64,000 bases of DNA. It comes from Anaerolineae bacterium (GTDB lineage: Bacteria > Chloroflexota > Anaerolineae > Anaerolineales > E44-bin32). Within the stretch, counting starts at the first letter, position 1, and every line of letters starts with the position of its first letter. A program made the position numbers and the translations under genes. The notes below the pieces were generated by a model. It saw only the letters and a program-made list of their open reading frames with translations. It did no database searches and was not told where the DNA came from. Positions 16,135 through 24,592 of this stretch are shown piece by piece. The DNA lies in assembly GCA_011174825.1 (NCBI GenBank), contig DUEZ01000006.1, positions 1-64,000 on the forward strand. The letters run 5' to 3'.

Positions 16135-16521
16135 TTACGTCTCAGCCTGCGCTCGCGCTTTCCTGACCCTTTCCAGTGTCTGTAAAGCCTCCGCCATCTC
16201 GGACTGCAAAGTCTCTATGATTTTCGGATCTGGATATTGACCTAACCTTTCTGCTATCTCCGCGAATTTCGCGGCAGCTAATTCCAATTCGGCTAATGTT
16301 TTTAGCTGTAGTTCGGTGTCCCGTAATGTCTTCTCCAGCTCCATCCGCTTTGCTTCGGCTTTGGCTAATTTCTCCTGCCCGATCATGTATCGCTCATATT
16401 CCCGATCGAGGGCCTGGGCTATCACGTGGGCCTTCGTCTCCCCCTGTGCTTCTGCCAGCTCGTTCAGTTGTTCGTCTGTCTTCTTGGTGACTCTCGTAGA
16501 GATTAATTTCTTTGGGGACAT
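16135..16521 (-). CDS. Ribbon-helix-helix-type DNA-binding protein with coiled coil
   Basis: The 128-residue product has an N-terminal strand with ISTRVTKKTDEQLNELAE and then GETKAHVIAQALDREYERY, the pattern of an RHH (CopG/MetJ-like) fold at residues 5-45. The remaining 80 residues are a long charged coiled coil. GGAGG spacing favours the second Met (16521) over 16524. It should bind DNA as a dimer or higher oligomer. It has its own strong promoter with two palindromes and its own terminator, so it is a self-contained, probably autoregulated unit. No partner toxin is adjacent. Confidence 0.75.
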   Translation of the reverse strand: MSPKKLISTRVTKKTDEQLNELAEAQGETKAHVIAQALDREYERYMIGQEKLAKAEAKRMELEKTLRDTELQLKTLAELELAAAKFAEIAERLGQYPDPKIIETLQSEMAEALQTLERVRKARAQAET

Positions 16522-16543
16522 CATGCCCTCCTCAGCAAAACGC

Positions 16544-16595
16544 GTATGTCATATTGACATACGAATTGTATATCAGTTTGATGTACATGTCAAAC
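16544..16595 (-). promoter_or_regulatory. RHH gene promoter with two palindromic sites
   Basis: On the minus strand, a perfect -35 TTGACA (16588-16593), a 17-bp spacer and -10 TACAAT (16565-16570) form a strong promoter. GTTTGA-N8-TCAAAC (16576-16595) covers the -35 region, and a perfect 19-bp GTATGTCA-tat-TGACATAC (16544-16562) lies just after the -10 box. Confidence 0.8.
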
Positions 16596-16940
16596 GGATA
16601 CGCAATTGTTGGCATCTATTCTCCCTCAAGACTAGAGCGTAATTCCCCACCATGAACTCCCTGCCAATCATTTCATTCTGACGTGCGCAAGCTCTATTTG
16701 CGCCTCCTTCGACATGCTCAGGACGAGGCAGAAGCAGAGCTTCTGGACTCCAAAACGCTACCATGAGATGTATTTGTATGAATCTTGAGATCTTGTGCTT
16801 ATCATTGTAGGGGTGGGGTAATCCCACCCCTGCACCATAGAAATCAGGTTCCTCTTGATAGATAATCAAAACTCGCCACCTATTCAGTCCTCCTCCGAAC
16901 ATCAATAGATGACGAGAATTTCGTGTTTCTACAATTCAAA
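16596..16940. other. Intergenic region with dispersed repeats
   Basis: No gene is seen. A fragment at about 16676-16757 (gcgcaagctc, then ctcaggacgaggcagaagc and gcttctggactcc) is shared with 38220-38302. A hairpin GTAGGGGTGGG/CCCACCCCTGC occupies 16807-16832 and resembles the palindromes at 35-85 and 50550-50577. Confidence 0.65.
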
Positions 16941-18080
16941 TCAGTCAACGGCTTCGACGCGCCACCTTGTTCGTTCAATACTCAGATCACCGGGATCCCC
17001 GCTTCCCCAATACCACCAGAGTGGAACCTGCAGGAAAGCGGCAATATAGTTATCAGGACCACGTGGATCCAATGTTATGTTGAAGCCCTTGTTCAAGATG
17101 ACGCGCTGATTGTCCATGTTACTAAAATAGTAATCCCGTTTGTCGGACTCGATTTGACCAATCGTTGGGTCAACGGGAATCCAGCCGAAGGGTTCCACAT
17201 AGAATTCAGCCCACACATGTGTCTGGTCGATTCCGGAGATCGCCCAATATCCCACAATCGGTCTTGCCGGTATCCCTTTCGCCCGACAAAGTGCTACAAA
17301 AAGAGCCGAATAGTCACCACATTCACCCGTGCCGCTTGTACAAAGTTCCTTCGCTCCGGCCAATCCTTGACCGAGCAGATTATATTTCGCGTTATCAACA
17401 ATATAATCATAGAAGGATCGGGCCATAAGATATGGATTTGTTTCATCCCCGGCTACTTGATCAGCAAGATCCGCGATCTCTGGATCTGATACTTCGATAA
17501 ACCGCTCGGGGCGAGTATACAAGATGTATTGCGGATCGCTTTCATCGTACGGTTGGACGTCATTGGGAGCTATATTGGTCCTCGTTTCGTAAGCGGTGAA
17601 GGTGAAGCGTAATGCAAAAGTGAGGGACTTGCCACTCTTAGGCTCCCCGAGGATCTTCCAGTAATATATCCCATTTCCATGTTCTGAGTCTTCACCTTGT
17701 ACACTTGGAGCAGGAAGGACCTCTTCAATCTCAACTTCAGTTTGAGCGTCCCACGCAACAGGTCTCGGTTGGTACACCCGAAGCTCCGTTAAGTTGAACC
17801 CACGATTGTCGACCTTAACGAGATACTCCACAAAGTATTTTTGCGGATTCAGGTAATTAATCGCTTCTGGAAGAGCCGTTTCCGTGGGCGTAGGCGGGAT
17901 CGGAGATGATGTGGGCGGGAGGGGTGTATCTGAAGGTAACGTCTCGGTAGGTGTTTCAATAGGCAGATCCTTTGTTGGTAGGGCTGTCGGAGCTGCTGTT
18001 GTTGCTGACCCGCAAGCGACCAAAAGGAAAATCACAATTAAGTAGCCAAGGATGTTTGATCGTAGAGTGCGATGGTTCAT
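16941..18080 (-). CDS. Transglutaminase-like lipoprotein
   Basis: The start at 18080 (AAGGAAG eight bases upstream) begins a signal peptide ending in the lipobox LLVAC (Cys near residue 23), so the 379-residue protein is exported and lipid-anchored. A Thr/Pro-rich linker of about 55 residues follows, typical of Chloroflexota surface proteins, and then a beta-rich domain. The transglutaminase core has the catalytic Cys in TGECGDYSALFVALCRAKG, His in THVWAEFYV and Asp in PVDPT. It probably acts as a surface peptidase or amidase rather than a cross-linker. The gene ends at a 102-bp gap before glmS stops. Confidence 0.9.
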   Translation of the reverse strand: MNHRTLRSNILGYLIVIFLLVACGSATTAAPTALPTKDLPIETPTETLPSDTPLPPTSSPIPPTPTETALPEAINYLNPQKYFVEYLVKVDNRGFNLTELRVYQPRPVAWDAQTEVEIEEVLPAPSVQGEDSEHGNGIYYWKILGEPKSGKSLTFALRFTFTAYETRTNIAPNDVQPYDESDPQYILYTRPERFIEVSDPEIADLADQVAGDETNPYLMARSFYDYIVDNAKYNLLGQGLAGAKELCTSGTGECGDYSALFVALCRAKGIPARPIVGYWAISGIDQTHVWAEFYVEPFGWIPVDPTIGQIESDKRDYYFSNMDNQRVILNKGFNITLDPRGPDNYIAAFLQVPLWWYWGSGDPGDLSIERTRWRVEAVD

Positions 18081-18182
18081 TGTTCTTCCTTTCTGGTGCT
18101 TGAGGAAATCACGAAAATTCACTTATGGGCGTTTAGGTTAAGATCGTACGCGACTAGACCAACAGGGATACACCCCTCAAAA

Positions 18183-20024
18183 TTACTCCACCGTCACACT
18201 TTTCGCCAGATTGCGTGGTTGGTCAACGTCCGCGCCGCGTATCACGGCAATGTGATAGGCCAACAATTGTAGGGGAATGGTCGTCGTCACAGGACTCAAC
18301 AGCCAAGGTGTTTCCGGCACCCAGAGGATATGATCCGCAAGCGAGGGAATAAGCTCATCTCCGTCGGTAGCGAGCGCAACGACAATCCCTCCGCGTGCCT
18401 TGGTCTGTTCGATCTGGGCGAGCATCTTCTCATACCAGGGATCTCGTGGGCAAATTGCGATCACGGGCATCTCCTCATCAATGAGCGCAATGGGCCCATG
18501 TTTCATCTCTCCAGCCGGGTAAGCTTCAGCATGAATGTAAGAGATTTCCTTCAGCTTCAAAGCCCCTTCATAGGCGATGGGCATATTGATCCCTCTTCCG
18601 AGGTAGAGGCAGTGAGCGACGTCTTTCAATGCCCAGCCGATCTTCTCAACCTGATCTGCTCGATCCAAACATTGCCCCACCAAATCTGGCACTAGCCTTA
18701 GGTCGAGAGCCAGTTCCCTTCTCCGCTGCGTGTTCAGGATTCCCCTCAAGTCACCGAGCAAGATTGCCAGCATGTAGAGATCGATCAAGGGCGCGGTGAA
18801 CGCCTTGCTCGATGCCACACTGATCTCCGGACCGGCGTGCATACTAATGTATCCGTCAGCCATACGCATCGCCTGTGATCCGATCACATTCACAATGCTC
18901 CAAAGTGTGGCTCCGCGATTTCGGGCTTCGTTCATCGCCGCTAATGTATCTGCGGTCTCACCCGATTGACTGATGGCCAATACAACCGTTCGATCGTTCA
19001 CCAATGGCTCTCGGTAGCGAAACTCAGAAGCGATGTCCACCTCAACAGGGAGCCGCGCGATACGCTCGATGAGGATCTTCCCGACCATGGCCGCGTGGGC
19101 CGCCGTACCGCAAGCGGTGATCACGATCCGCTCGATTCGACCAGCTAGATCCTGCGTAAGATTGAGATTCGGGAGACGGACCTCCCCAGTCTCAAAATCC
19201 ACCCGTCCGCCGATCGTATCAGTTGATGAGCGAACCTGCTCCGAGATTTCCTTCAGCATGAAATGCTTGTACTCCCCTTTCTCAGCCGAGACCGGGTCCC
19301 AAGGTACGGATTGAATGTCTAGATTTACGAGTTCCCCCTCCATCGATTTCACTTGAAAACCGCTTTGGGTGACGATCGCGATTTGTCCCGATTCGAGGAA
19401 AGCCATCCGGCGGGTATGCTCGAGGATGGCGGGGATATCGGAGGCGATGAACATCTCCCCCTCCCCCAAGCCGACGACCACACCCCCCGCGTTCCCGATA
19501 CGTGCGGCGACGATTTTGTCCGGTTCACGAAGGCTGAGCAGTACGATACCGTGCGCACCTTTCAGATGTGCGATGGCCCTACGAGCCGCTTCTGCCAGGT
19601 CGTGTCCCATTGCGAGGAATCGCTCCACCAAATGCACAATGATCTCCGTATCGGTGTCCGAATTAAAACGTACCCCCTCGGCCTCCATTTCTTCTCTCAA
19701 ATTAAGGAAGTTCTCCACGATGCCATTATGGACGATCACAACTTCGCCTGAAGCGCCGAGGTGCGGATGGGCATTACGGGCGCTTGGCTCACCATGGGTC
19801 GCCCAGCGGGTGTGCCCGATACCAATTTGCCCTTGGACCGGATCCTGAAGGAGGAGATCGCCTAGCCGCTCTAGTTTACCGGCGTCACGACGGACTTCGA
19901 TCACACCATCTTGGATGATGGCCAGTCCAGCCGAATCATATCCGCGATACTCAAGGCGTTTGAGTCCTTCATAGATGATCGGTGTCGCGTCTCGGTCACC
20001 GACGTAACCGACGATACCACACAT
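18183..20024 (-). CDS. glmS: Glutamine-fructose-6-phosphate aminotransferase (isomerizing)
   Basis: The enzyme makes glucosamine-6-phosphate from fructose-6-phosphate and glutamine, the first step to UDP-GlcNAc for peptidoglycan and surface glycans. The start at 20024 gives MCGIVGYVG, whose Cys becomes the N-terminal nucleophile after Met removal. GGGAGGG precedes it. The 613-residue protein has a class II amidotransferase domain (RLEYRGYDSAG, WATHG) to about residue 240, then two SIS isomerase domains, and ends PRNLAKSVTVE, the conserved GlmS tail. The long leader contains a glmS ribozyme, so expression should fall when glucosamine-6-phosphate accumulates. Confidence 0.97.
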   Translation of the reverse strand: MCGIVGYVGDRDATPIIYEGLKRLEYRGYDSAGLAIIQDGVIEVRRDAGKLERLGDLLLQDPVQGQIGIGHTRWATHGEPSARNAHPHLGASGEVVIVHNGIVENFLNLREEMEAEGVRFNSDTDTEIIVHLVERFLAMGHDLAEAARRAIAHLKGAHGIVLLSLREPDKIVAARIGNAGGVVVGLGEGEMFIASDIPAILEHTRRMAFLESGQIAIVTQSGFQVKSMEGELVNLDIQSVPWDPVSAEKGEYKHFMLKEISEQVRSSTDTIGGRVDFETGEVRLPNLNLTQDLAGRIERIVITACGTAAHAAMVGKILIERIARLPVEVDIASEFRYREPLVNDRTVVLAISQSGETADTLAAMNEARNRGATLWSIVNVIGSQAMRMADGYISMHAGPEISVASSKAFTAPLIDLYMLAILLGDLRGILNTQRRRELALDLRLVPDLVGQCLDRADQVEKIGWALKDVAHCLYLGRGINMPIAYEGALKLKEISYIHAEAYPAGEMKHGPIALIDEEMPVIAICPRDPWYEKMLAQIEQTKARGGIVVALATDGDELIPSLADHILWVPETPWLLSPVTTTIPLQLLAYHIAVIRGADVDQPRNLAKSVTVE

Positions 20025-20053
20025 GGAATCCCTCCCGAGTTGATGCATTGTGA

Positions 20054-20282
20054 GATGATCGCCACTCCCAACAGTTTTGTCCACGCTGTTACCAACATGG
20101 TATTACCTGTAGGATTTAATGGAGGGGAAGTTTCGGGCCGTGGCACGCCCGGAGGGCATCCGCTGATCTCTCGATTTTCCCGGTGTGACGGTTGGGAGCC
20201 GTCAGCATTATCCGGTTGACCCCACCTCGCAGTAGGGAACCCTCGTCCTCGTCACCCCGATGATCTCGGGGCCTTGCGCTGA
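20054..20282 (-). ncRNA. glmS ribozyme (glucosamine-6-phosphate-activated self-cleaving RNA)
   Basis: Reading the minus strand upstream of glmS, the expected elements occur in order. These are the cleavage site A|GCGC (between 20280 and 20279), a P1 hairpin CCCCGA/TCGGGG, the core strand TGACGAGGACGAGGGTT, ATCGAGA, GCGGATGCCCTCC (pairing GAGGG with CCCTC as P2), a P3 hairpin CGGGC/GCCCG (20134-20151) and a 3' segment GTGGACAAAA. About 60 extra bases, able to form a TGACGG/CCGTCA hairpin, lie between GAGGGTT and ATCGAGA. Position and sequence fit the family well; the insertion is unusual. Confidence 0.85.
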
Positions 20283-20342
20283 TCCTCCCCAATACCTCTC
20301 GTGATGGTTACCCGGTCTACCTCCTGATCATGTGATAAGACC

Positions 20343-20348
20343 ATTATA
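20343..20348 (-). promoter_or_regulatory. Probable -10 box of glmS
   Basis: A perfect TATAAT on the minus strand lies about 60 bp upstream of the ribozyme cleavage site. A matching -35 box at the right distance is weak (GTCTTT). Confidence 0.45.
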
Positions 20349-20393
20349 TTCTAAAAGTCCGCTGAAAAGACTAGCTTGAATTAGACACAAGTA

Positions 20394-20461
20394 TCAAGTC
20401 GCAAGCTTCAAGCTGCAAGCTTCAAGCCTCATGCTGTAGTCGTAGGCTTTAGCCTGCGCAG
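20394..20461. repeat. Short tandem repeat followed by a partial dispersed repeat
   Basis: GCAAGCTTCAAGCT is repeated head to tail at 20401-20414 and 20415-20428 with one difference. GTAGTCGTAGGCTTTAGCCTGCG at 20436-20458 then matches the left half of the 54-bp dispersed repeat at 242-295. The rest of 20349-20583 shows nothing recognisable. Confidence 0.6.
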
Positions 20462-20583
20462 AACTATGAATTACCTTGAATACGTAGGGATCGACTTAAT
20501 CGAAGGAGCCAGCTTAACCCACACCCCCACAGCTACCGACTTTATTCTCGTTGTTGATGACATTCAGTGGAGCCTTTCCAGGA

Positions 20584-21318
20584 TCAGATGAATTGGATCG
20601 TATCCGTTGTCGCCTGACTAAGATCCGCGTACGCACCTCGTCTCGCATCGGGCAACATCCCCGCTAAAATATACATCGCTTCGTCCGTCATTTTTCGTAA
20701 CTCATCGCGCTTCGGTCGCTTGGATACTCCATGGAATTTGAACGGCCTCCCCAGCTTAATCACGGCTCCACCCTGACGCCACCTTGCAGGATTGAGGGAA
20801 GGATATCCCTTTGTCCCTTCAACAGCCACCGGGATCACCGGCGCCCCGCTTCGAGAAGCTAGATAAGCAACCCCTACCTTCCCTCGTTTGAGATAAGGAC
20901 CGCGAGTCCCCTCCGGCGCGACCAAGATGACTTCACCCGCTGAGAGCACCTCAAGCGCCATTCTCAGGGCACGACGATCCACCTCGCCCCTGTGTACTGG
21001 GATCACATGCCAGATCCGGGGAAAGATCCCCCATCCTGGGATTCGATATACCTCCACCTTCGCCATGGGAACGATATTTCGCGGCACACACGCGAGCACG
21101 ACGATCGGATCGATGAATGCAATGTGATTGATCATCAGAATCGCAGGACCTTCTTGGGGAAAATTCTCCAAACCCTCCACGCGATCAAATTTCGCCAGTA
21201 TGTGAAATGCAATATGATCGATCAACCAACGTAGAAACCAGCGTCGGCGTTCAAAACGTTCGTGCTCGTAGGTCCATGGTTTTTTTCCCCCGACGCCTCG
21301 CTCAGCGAGCGCGGTCAT
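20584..21318 (-). CDS. plsC: 1-acyl-sn-glycerol-3-phosphate acyltransferase (PlsC family), downstream copy
   Basis: The enzyme acylates lysophosphatidic acid to phosphatidic acid at the inner membrane face. The catalytic NHxxxxD motif is NHIAFIDPIV, the glycerol-phosphate-binding motif is APEGTRGPYLKRG, and PVIPVAVEG is motif IV. GGAGGG supports the start at 21318 (244 residues) over 21333. A Phe/Ile-rich segment at about residues 30-50 probably attaches it to the membrane. It follows another plsC and cmk, a common bacterial order. It could use a different acyl donor or position from its neighbour. Confidence 0.92.
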   Translation of the reverse strand: MTALAERGVGGKKPWTYEHERFERRRWFLRWLIDHIAFHILAKFDRVEGLENFPQEGPAILMINHIAFIDPIVVLACVPRNIVPMAKVEVYRIPGWGIFPRIWHVIPVHRGEVDRRALRMALEVLSAGEVILVAPEGTRGPYLKRGKVGVAYLASRSGAPVIPVAVEGTKGYPSLNPARWRQGGAVIKLGRPFKFHGVSKRPKRDELRKMTDEAMYILAGMLPDARRGAYADLSQATTDTIQFI

Positions 21319-21391
21319 ATCTCGTCCCTCCATTCGCTTAAGAACTCGGGGAAGCTATTCGGATCCCCAATATTCCCACCAACAGTGCCGT

Positions 21392-22072
21392 TTACCCATA
21401 GATGCCGCGATACTCCACTGGCAACAGATCAGCAATGGCTTTCATAATCAGGTCCGTATTGGCTCGCAATGCCTGCCTTCGATTCGCGGCGCGCGTATTA
21501 ACCGCCGGCAGTTCCAACGGTCGCCCAACCAACATCCTTAACTTCGCCCTCACACCTTGTCTCAACGATGTGAAAATATCTTCCGTGCCGATCATCCCCA
21601 CAGGTACAACTGGTACCTCCGCTTTCGCGACAATATACGCAGCGCCATGGTGAGCATGTTGCATACCTGGAACGTGAGAACGAGTCCCTTCAGGGGCTAT
21701 ATACACTGGGAGACCGCTCTTTAATCGATCGATCATCGCACGGAGCAATGTTCGATCCACCTGCCCTCGATGAACTGGAATACCCCCATAACAACGCATC
21801 AAGATGTTCTGCCCAGGGCGATCGAGAATGTCTACCGCCCCCGCCGCTTCGAGATCTCGCGGCCAAAAAGCAAGCACGAAAGCCGGATCGTACAAAGAAA
21901 CATGGTTGCCTGTTACCAGGTAGCCCCCCTCACCTGGAATCTGGTTAAAACCTTGAAGCTCCACATGGCTCAAGATGTGAAACAGCATACGAAAAAAAGG
22001 TTTTCCTATACGACGGAAGATGCGATTACGGAATGGGATCTGCACTTCAGAGACCACAAGCTCCTGCTCCAA
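21392..22072 (-). CDS. plsC: 1-acyl-sn-glycerol-3-phosphate acyltransferase (PlsC family), upstream copy
   Basis: This 226-residue PlsC-type protein has NHVSLYDPAF as the catalytic motif, IPVHRGQVDR, IAPEGTRSH and VPVVPVGMIG. It shares the IPVHRG and EGTR segments with the neighbouring copy at 20584-21318, so the pair is paralogous. The start codon is uncertain: TTG at 22072 opens the frame, and GTG at 22057 is an alternative. It sits 50 bp after cmk and 73 bp before the second copy, consistent with one lipid-synthesis transcript. Confidence 0.9.
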   Translation of the reverse strand: MEQELVVSEVQIPFRNRIFRRIGKPFFRMLFHILSHVELQGFNQIPGEGGYLVTGNHVSLYDPAFVLAFWPRDLEAAGAVDILDRPGQNILMRCYGGIPVHRGQVDRTLLRAMIDRLKSGLPVYIAPEGTRSHVPGMQHAHHGAAYIVAKAEVPVVPVGMIGTEDIFTSLRQGVRAKLRMLVGRPLELPAVNTRAANRRQALRANTDLIMKAIADLLPVEYRGIYG

Positions 22073-22122
22073 TACAATTGTAACCGCATATTAAAACCGG
22101 AGGTAGTTGCTTTGGATGACCG

Positions 22123-22827
22123 TTACGCTTTAGCTAGTTCGATCACACGCTCGAAAACTTGATCAGCGTTAAGAGAGGTTGTATCAAGGACGATCGCATC
22201 TGGAGCCGCACGAAGAGGGGCCAAGTCACGCGTCGAATCGAGTTCATCTCGCATACGCAATGAACGCAGGATCTCCTCCAGAGATTCACCCTCGCCCCTC
22301 TCCTGACTTTCGAGATAACGCCGGTGAGCACGTTCTTCCGTTGATGCATCGAGGTAGATTTTCAGGTCGGCCTCCGGGAGAACGACTGTCCCGATATCCC
22401 TACCGACCATCACCACATCCCCCCTAAGACCGATTTCCCTTTGTCGCTGCGTCATCGCCTGACGGACCCCAACGTACATCGACACTTGAGAGACATGGGC
22501 ATCGACTTCCGGTGATCGGATAGCCCATGTGACATCTTCTCCGCCCATCAGGATGTCATATTTCCGACCGTCTTGGACGGTTGGAGGTCGGACATCAATG
22601 GGAAGGCAGCGAGCGATCTGTGTGACCGCCTCCTCATCATCAATGGGCACCTCATGCCACAGGGCGGCCAAGGTCACGGCTCGGTACATCACACCGGTAT
22701 CAAAGTAAAGATGACCCAGCTCATCCGCTAATCGCTGCGCCAAAGTTGATTTTCCAGCTGCTGCAGGGCCATCAATGGCGATCATCCTCGCAGGAGACAT
22801 ACTTTGCTCAAGTCCTTCATGGCGCAT
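22123..22827 (-). CDS. cmk: Cytidylate kinase
   Basis: The enzyme phosphorylates CMP and dCMP with ATP, recycling CMP released by phospholipid and RNA turnover. The P-loop IDGPAAAGKST opens the fold, and YFDTGVMYRAVTLAA is the CMP-binding segment typical of Cmk. GRDIGTVVLPEADLKIYLDAS and a C-terminal RDxxPLRxAPDAIVLDT-type region complete it. About 234 residues is normal. The ATG at 22827 overlaps the end of the upstream glycosyltransferase-like gene. Later starts at 22800 and 22785 are possible. Co-location with two plsC genes is common and links it to phospholipid synthesis. Confidence 0.95.
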   Translation of the reverse strand: MRHEGLEQSMSPARMIAIDGPAAAGKSTLAQRLADELGHLYFDTGVMYRAVTLAALWHEVPIDDEEAVTQIARCLPIDVRPPTVQDGRKYDILMGGEDVTWAIRSPEVDAHVSQVSMYVGVRQAMTQRQREIGLRGDVVMVGRDIGTVVLPEADLKIYLDASTEERAHRRYLESQERGEGESLEEILRSLRMRDELDSTRDLAPLRAAPDAIVLDTTSLNADQVFERVIELAKA

Positions 22828-24592
22828 CAAGGCCTGAGGATTCTATCTCTCCCAGGCTTGCGATATCCGTTCGGACAAGAACTACCCAACTCTCATCAAC
22901 GATGGGAGCCGATCGTTGAATCCACCAAGTGATCGGATCTGGTGGCAGAACTCCCTCCCAGCCCCAACGTTCTAGAACGTTTAAACTCTGCCCAGTATAT
23001 TCCGCCATGAGGGGCGGCATATCCTGCTCTTCACTTGCGATCACGACCGGGATAGCTACCTCTCCCACTGCTACGCCACTACCAGCTTTAGGAAAGGCGC
23101 GTAAAGCCCAAGCCATCGAGGGCGGGATTTCCCCGTATACGCTCACCTCCAATGTATCTGGACGTCTCATATAGGACTGCGACATCGTTTCCAGCGTCTC
23201 TACCATCAACCGCATACTATATGTACTTACTTTAGGTCGCCACAATTCCTGAGCGTTTGAGATTGTTGGGGCGAAATTAAGCCGCCATAGCGCAGAGATA
23301 TTAAGGATAATGAGAACTATGCAACCAGCGAGTCCTAAGCTTTCACGAGGGATCGACCAATTCCACCCAAGACCGAAAACGATCAATACGGCGCCCCCAA
23401 GCAAAAGCACGCCCAAAGCCAGCCACAATCTCAGATTCCGGTTCATTACATCAAACGCAGGTCCAAGCCCGGAGCTAAAGGCAGCGATTTGAAAATAAAA
23501 GAAAGTGAAAAGGACCAGGAGCAAACAGGTCAGCCCAAGGAACTCCTGCCAATCTACTCGCCGCGCGATTTGACCAGCAAGTTTCACAATTGTCTGAGCA
23601 GCGAAGACGCTCAGTGGAATGATCACCCAAGTCAGATCAGCCCCGCCACGAGAAGGATACATTACCATCCCTAGCAGTCCTCCAAAAACCCATGAGGATG
23701 TGGCCATTCCAAATCGATCTTTTTGTTTCCATGCGAGGATCACACCGAGTAATCCAAAAATTAACACAAGCGGTTCATACAGGGGTAACATCGCTAGTGT
23801 GGTCAACGCAGGGATCTCAACCGGACCACCCCACCCAGAGAGCCAGGAGCCGATGGCCTCAGCCAAGCCGGCGATATTTGTGATCGAGAATCCAAAACCA
23901 GTTGCAAAAAGGATCGTTGCCCCAAGTGTGATCAGAAGGATTGATCGACTTTCTCTCCAGACATCTGGGATGTGCAGATTCTCGCTTCGAGAACGAAGTA
24001 TGAGCAGTATCAGACCGCTGAATCCTAGAGTGAGCAACCCATGAAATACGAAGGGGCCGGACGCCAATGCCAAGCCGAAAGCAACACCTGCCCACTTGGC
24101 CCGCAACGATGTCAACTCACCCTTCTCTTCTCCCAGCAGCAACAAAAGCCCGATAACAAATCCCGCTAATGCCAAGGATTCCCCGCCAGCGGTTCGAGAG
24201 GTTGTTACAAGCGATGGTGAGATTGCAAAGAGAAGCGAGAGTACGAGCGCCACAGAAGACCCAAATCTTTTTCTAAGGAGAAGTGGAGCGATGACCAACG
24301 CGAGTCCTGCCAACGCAGGCATAATCCGGGCGCTGACCTCTGAGGTCCCAACCATGTAGAAAACCGGCGCAGTAAAGCTGAGGTATGCAGGGCTAAGTGG
24401 AATGGTCCCCTCACCATCATTCCAAAAATGAGAGGCTTGACTCGTGAAACTCGCAGCAGAAAGCGCGTACTCAGATTCGGAATCCGTCAACGGCAAGGTT
24501 CCTAAATTCGAAAGCCGTAATGCAGCCGCGATCGCAATGATCACGATGTAGAGCAGCGTCTCTACTGTGATAGTGGCTTTGCCTTCCTTCAT
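22817..24592 (-). CDS. GT-C type membrane glycosyltransferase-like protein (PMT/GT39-like)
   Basis: The 591-residue protein has about twelve membrane segments. Its first loop reads LRLSNLGTLPLTDSESEYA, the position at which PMT/ArnT-type enzymes carry their acidic catalytic motif, here Asp-Ser-Glu-Ser-Glu. It is expected to move a sugar from a polyprenyl-phosphate carrier onto an extracytoplasmic acceptor. The C-terminal part (last 130 residues) is a soluble outer domain. Its ATG overlaps the stop of the upstream DUF2298 gene (ATGA), with GGGGAG as ribosome-binding site. Acceptor and sugar are unknown. Confidence 0.75.
   Translation of the reverse strand: MKEGKATITVETLLYIVIIAIAAALRLSNLGTLPLTDSESEYALSAASFTSQASHFWNDGEGTIPLSPAYLSFTAPVFYMVGTSEVSARIMPALAGLALVIAPLLLRKRFGSSVALVLSLLFAISPSLVTTSRTAGGESLALAGFVIGLLLLLGEEKGELTSLRAKWAGVAFGLALASGPFVFHGLLTLGFSGLILLILRSRSENLHIPDVWRESRSILLITLGATILFATGFGFSITNIAGLAEAIGSWLSGWGGPVEIPALTTLAMLPLYEPLVLIFGLLGVILAWKQKDRFGMATSSWVFGGLLGMVMYPSRGGADLTWVIIPLSVFAAQTIVKLAGQIARRVDWQEFLGLTCLLLVLFTFFYFQIAAFSSGLGPAFDVMNRNLRLWLALGVLLLGGAVLIVFGLGWNWSIPRESLGLAGCIVLIILNISALWRLNFAPTISNAQELWRPKVSTYSMRLMVETLETMSQSYMRRPDTLEVSVYGEIPPSMAWALRAFPKAGSGVAVGEVAIPVVIASEEQDMPPLMAEYTGQSLNVLERWGWEGVLPPDPITWWIQRSAPIVDESWVVLVRTDIASLGEIESSGLDAP

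Noticed and set aside
16923-17489. 188-codon plus-strand open frame
   Set aside because: It is antisense to the well-supported transglutaminase lipoprotein gene, and its translation is Cys/His/Ile-rich without a family pattern.
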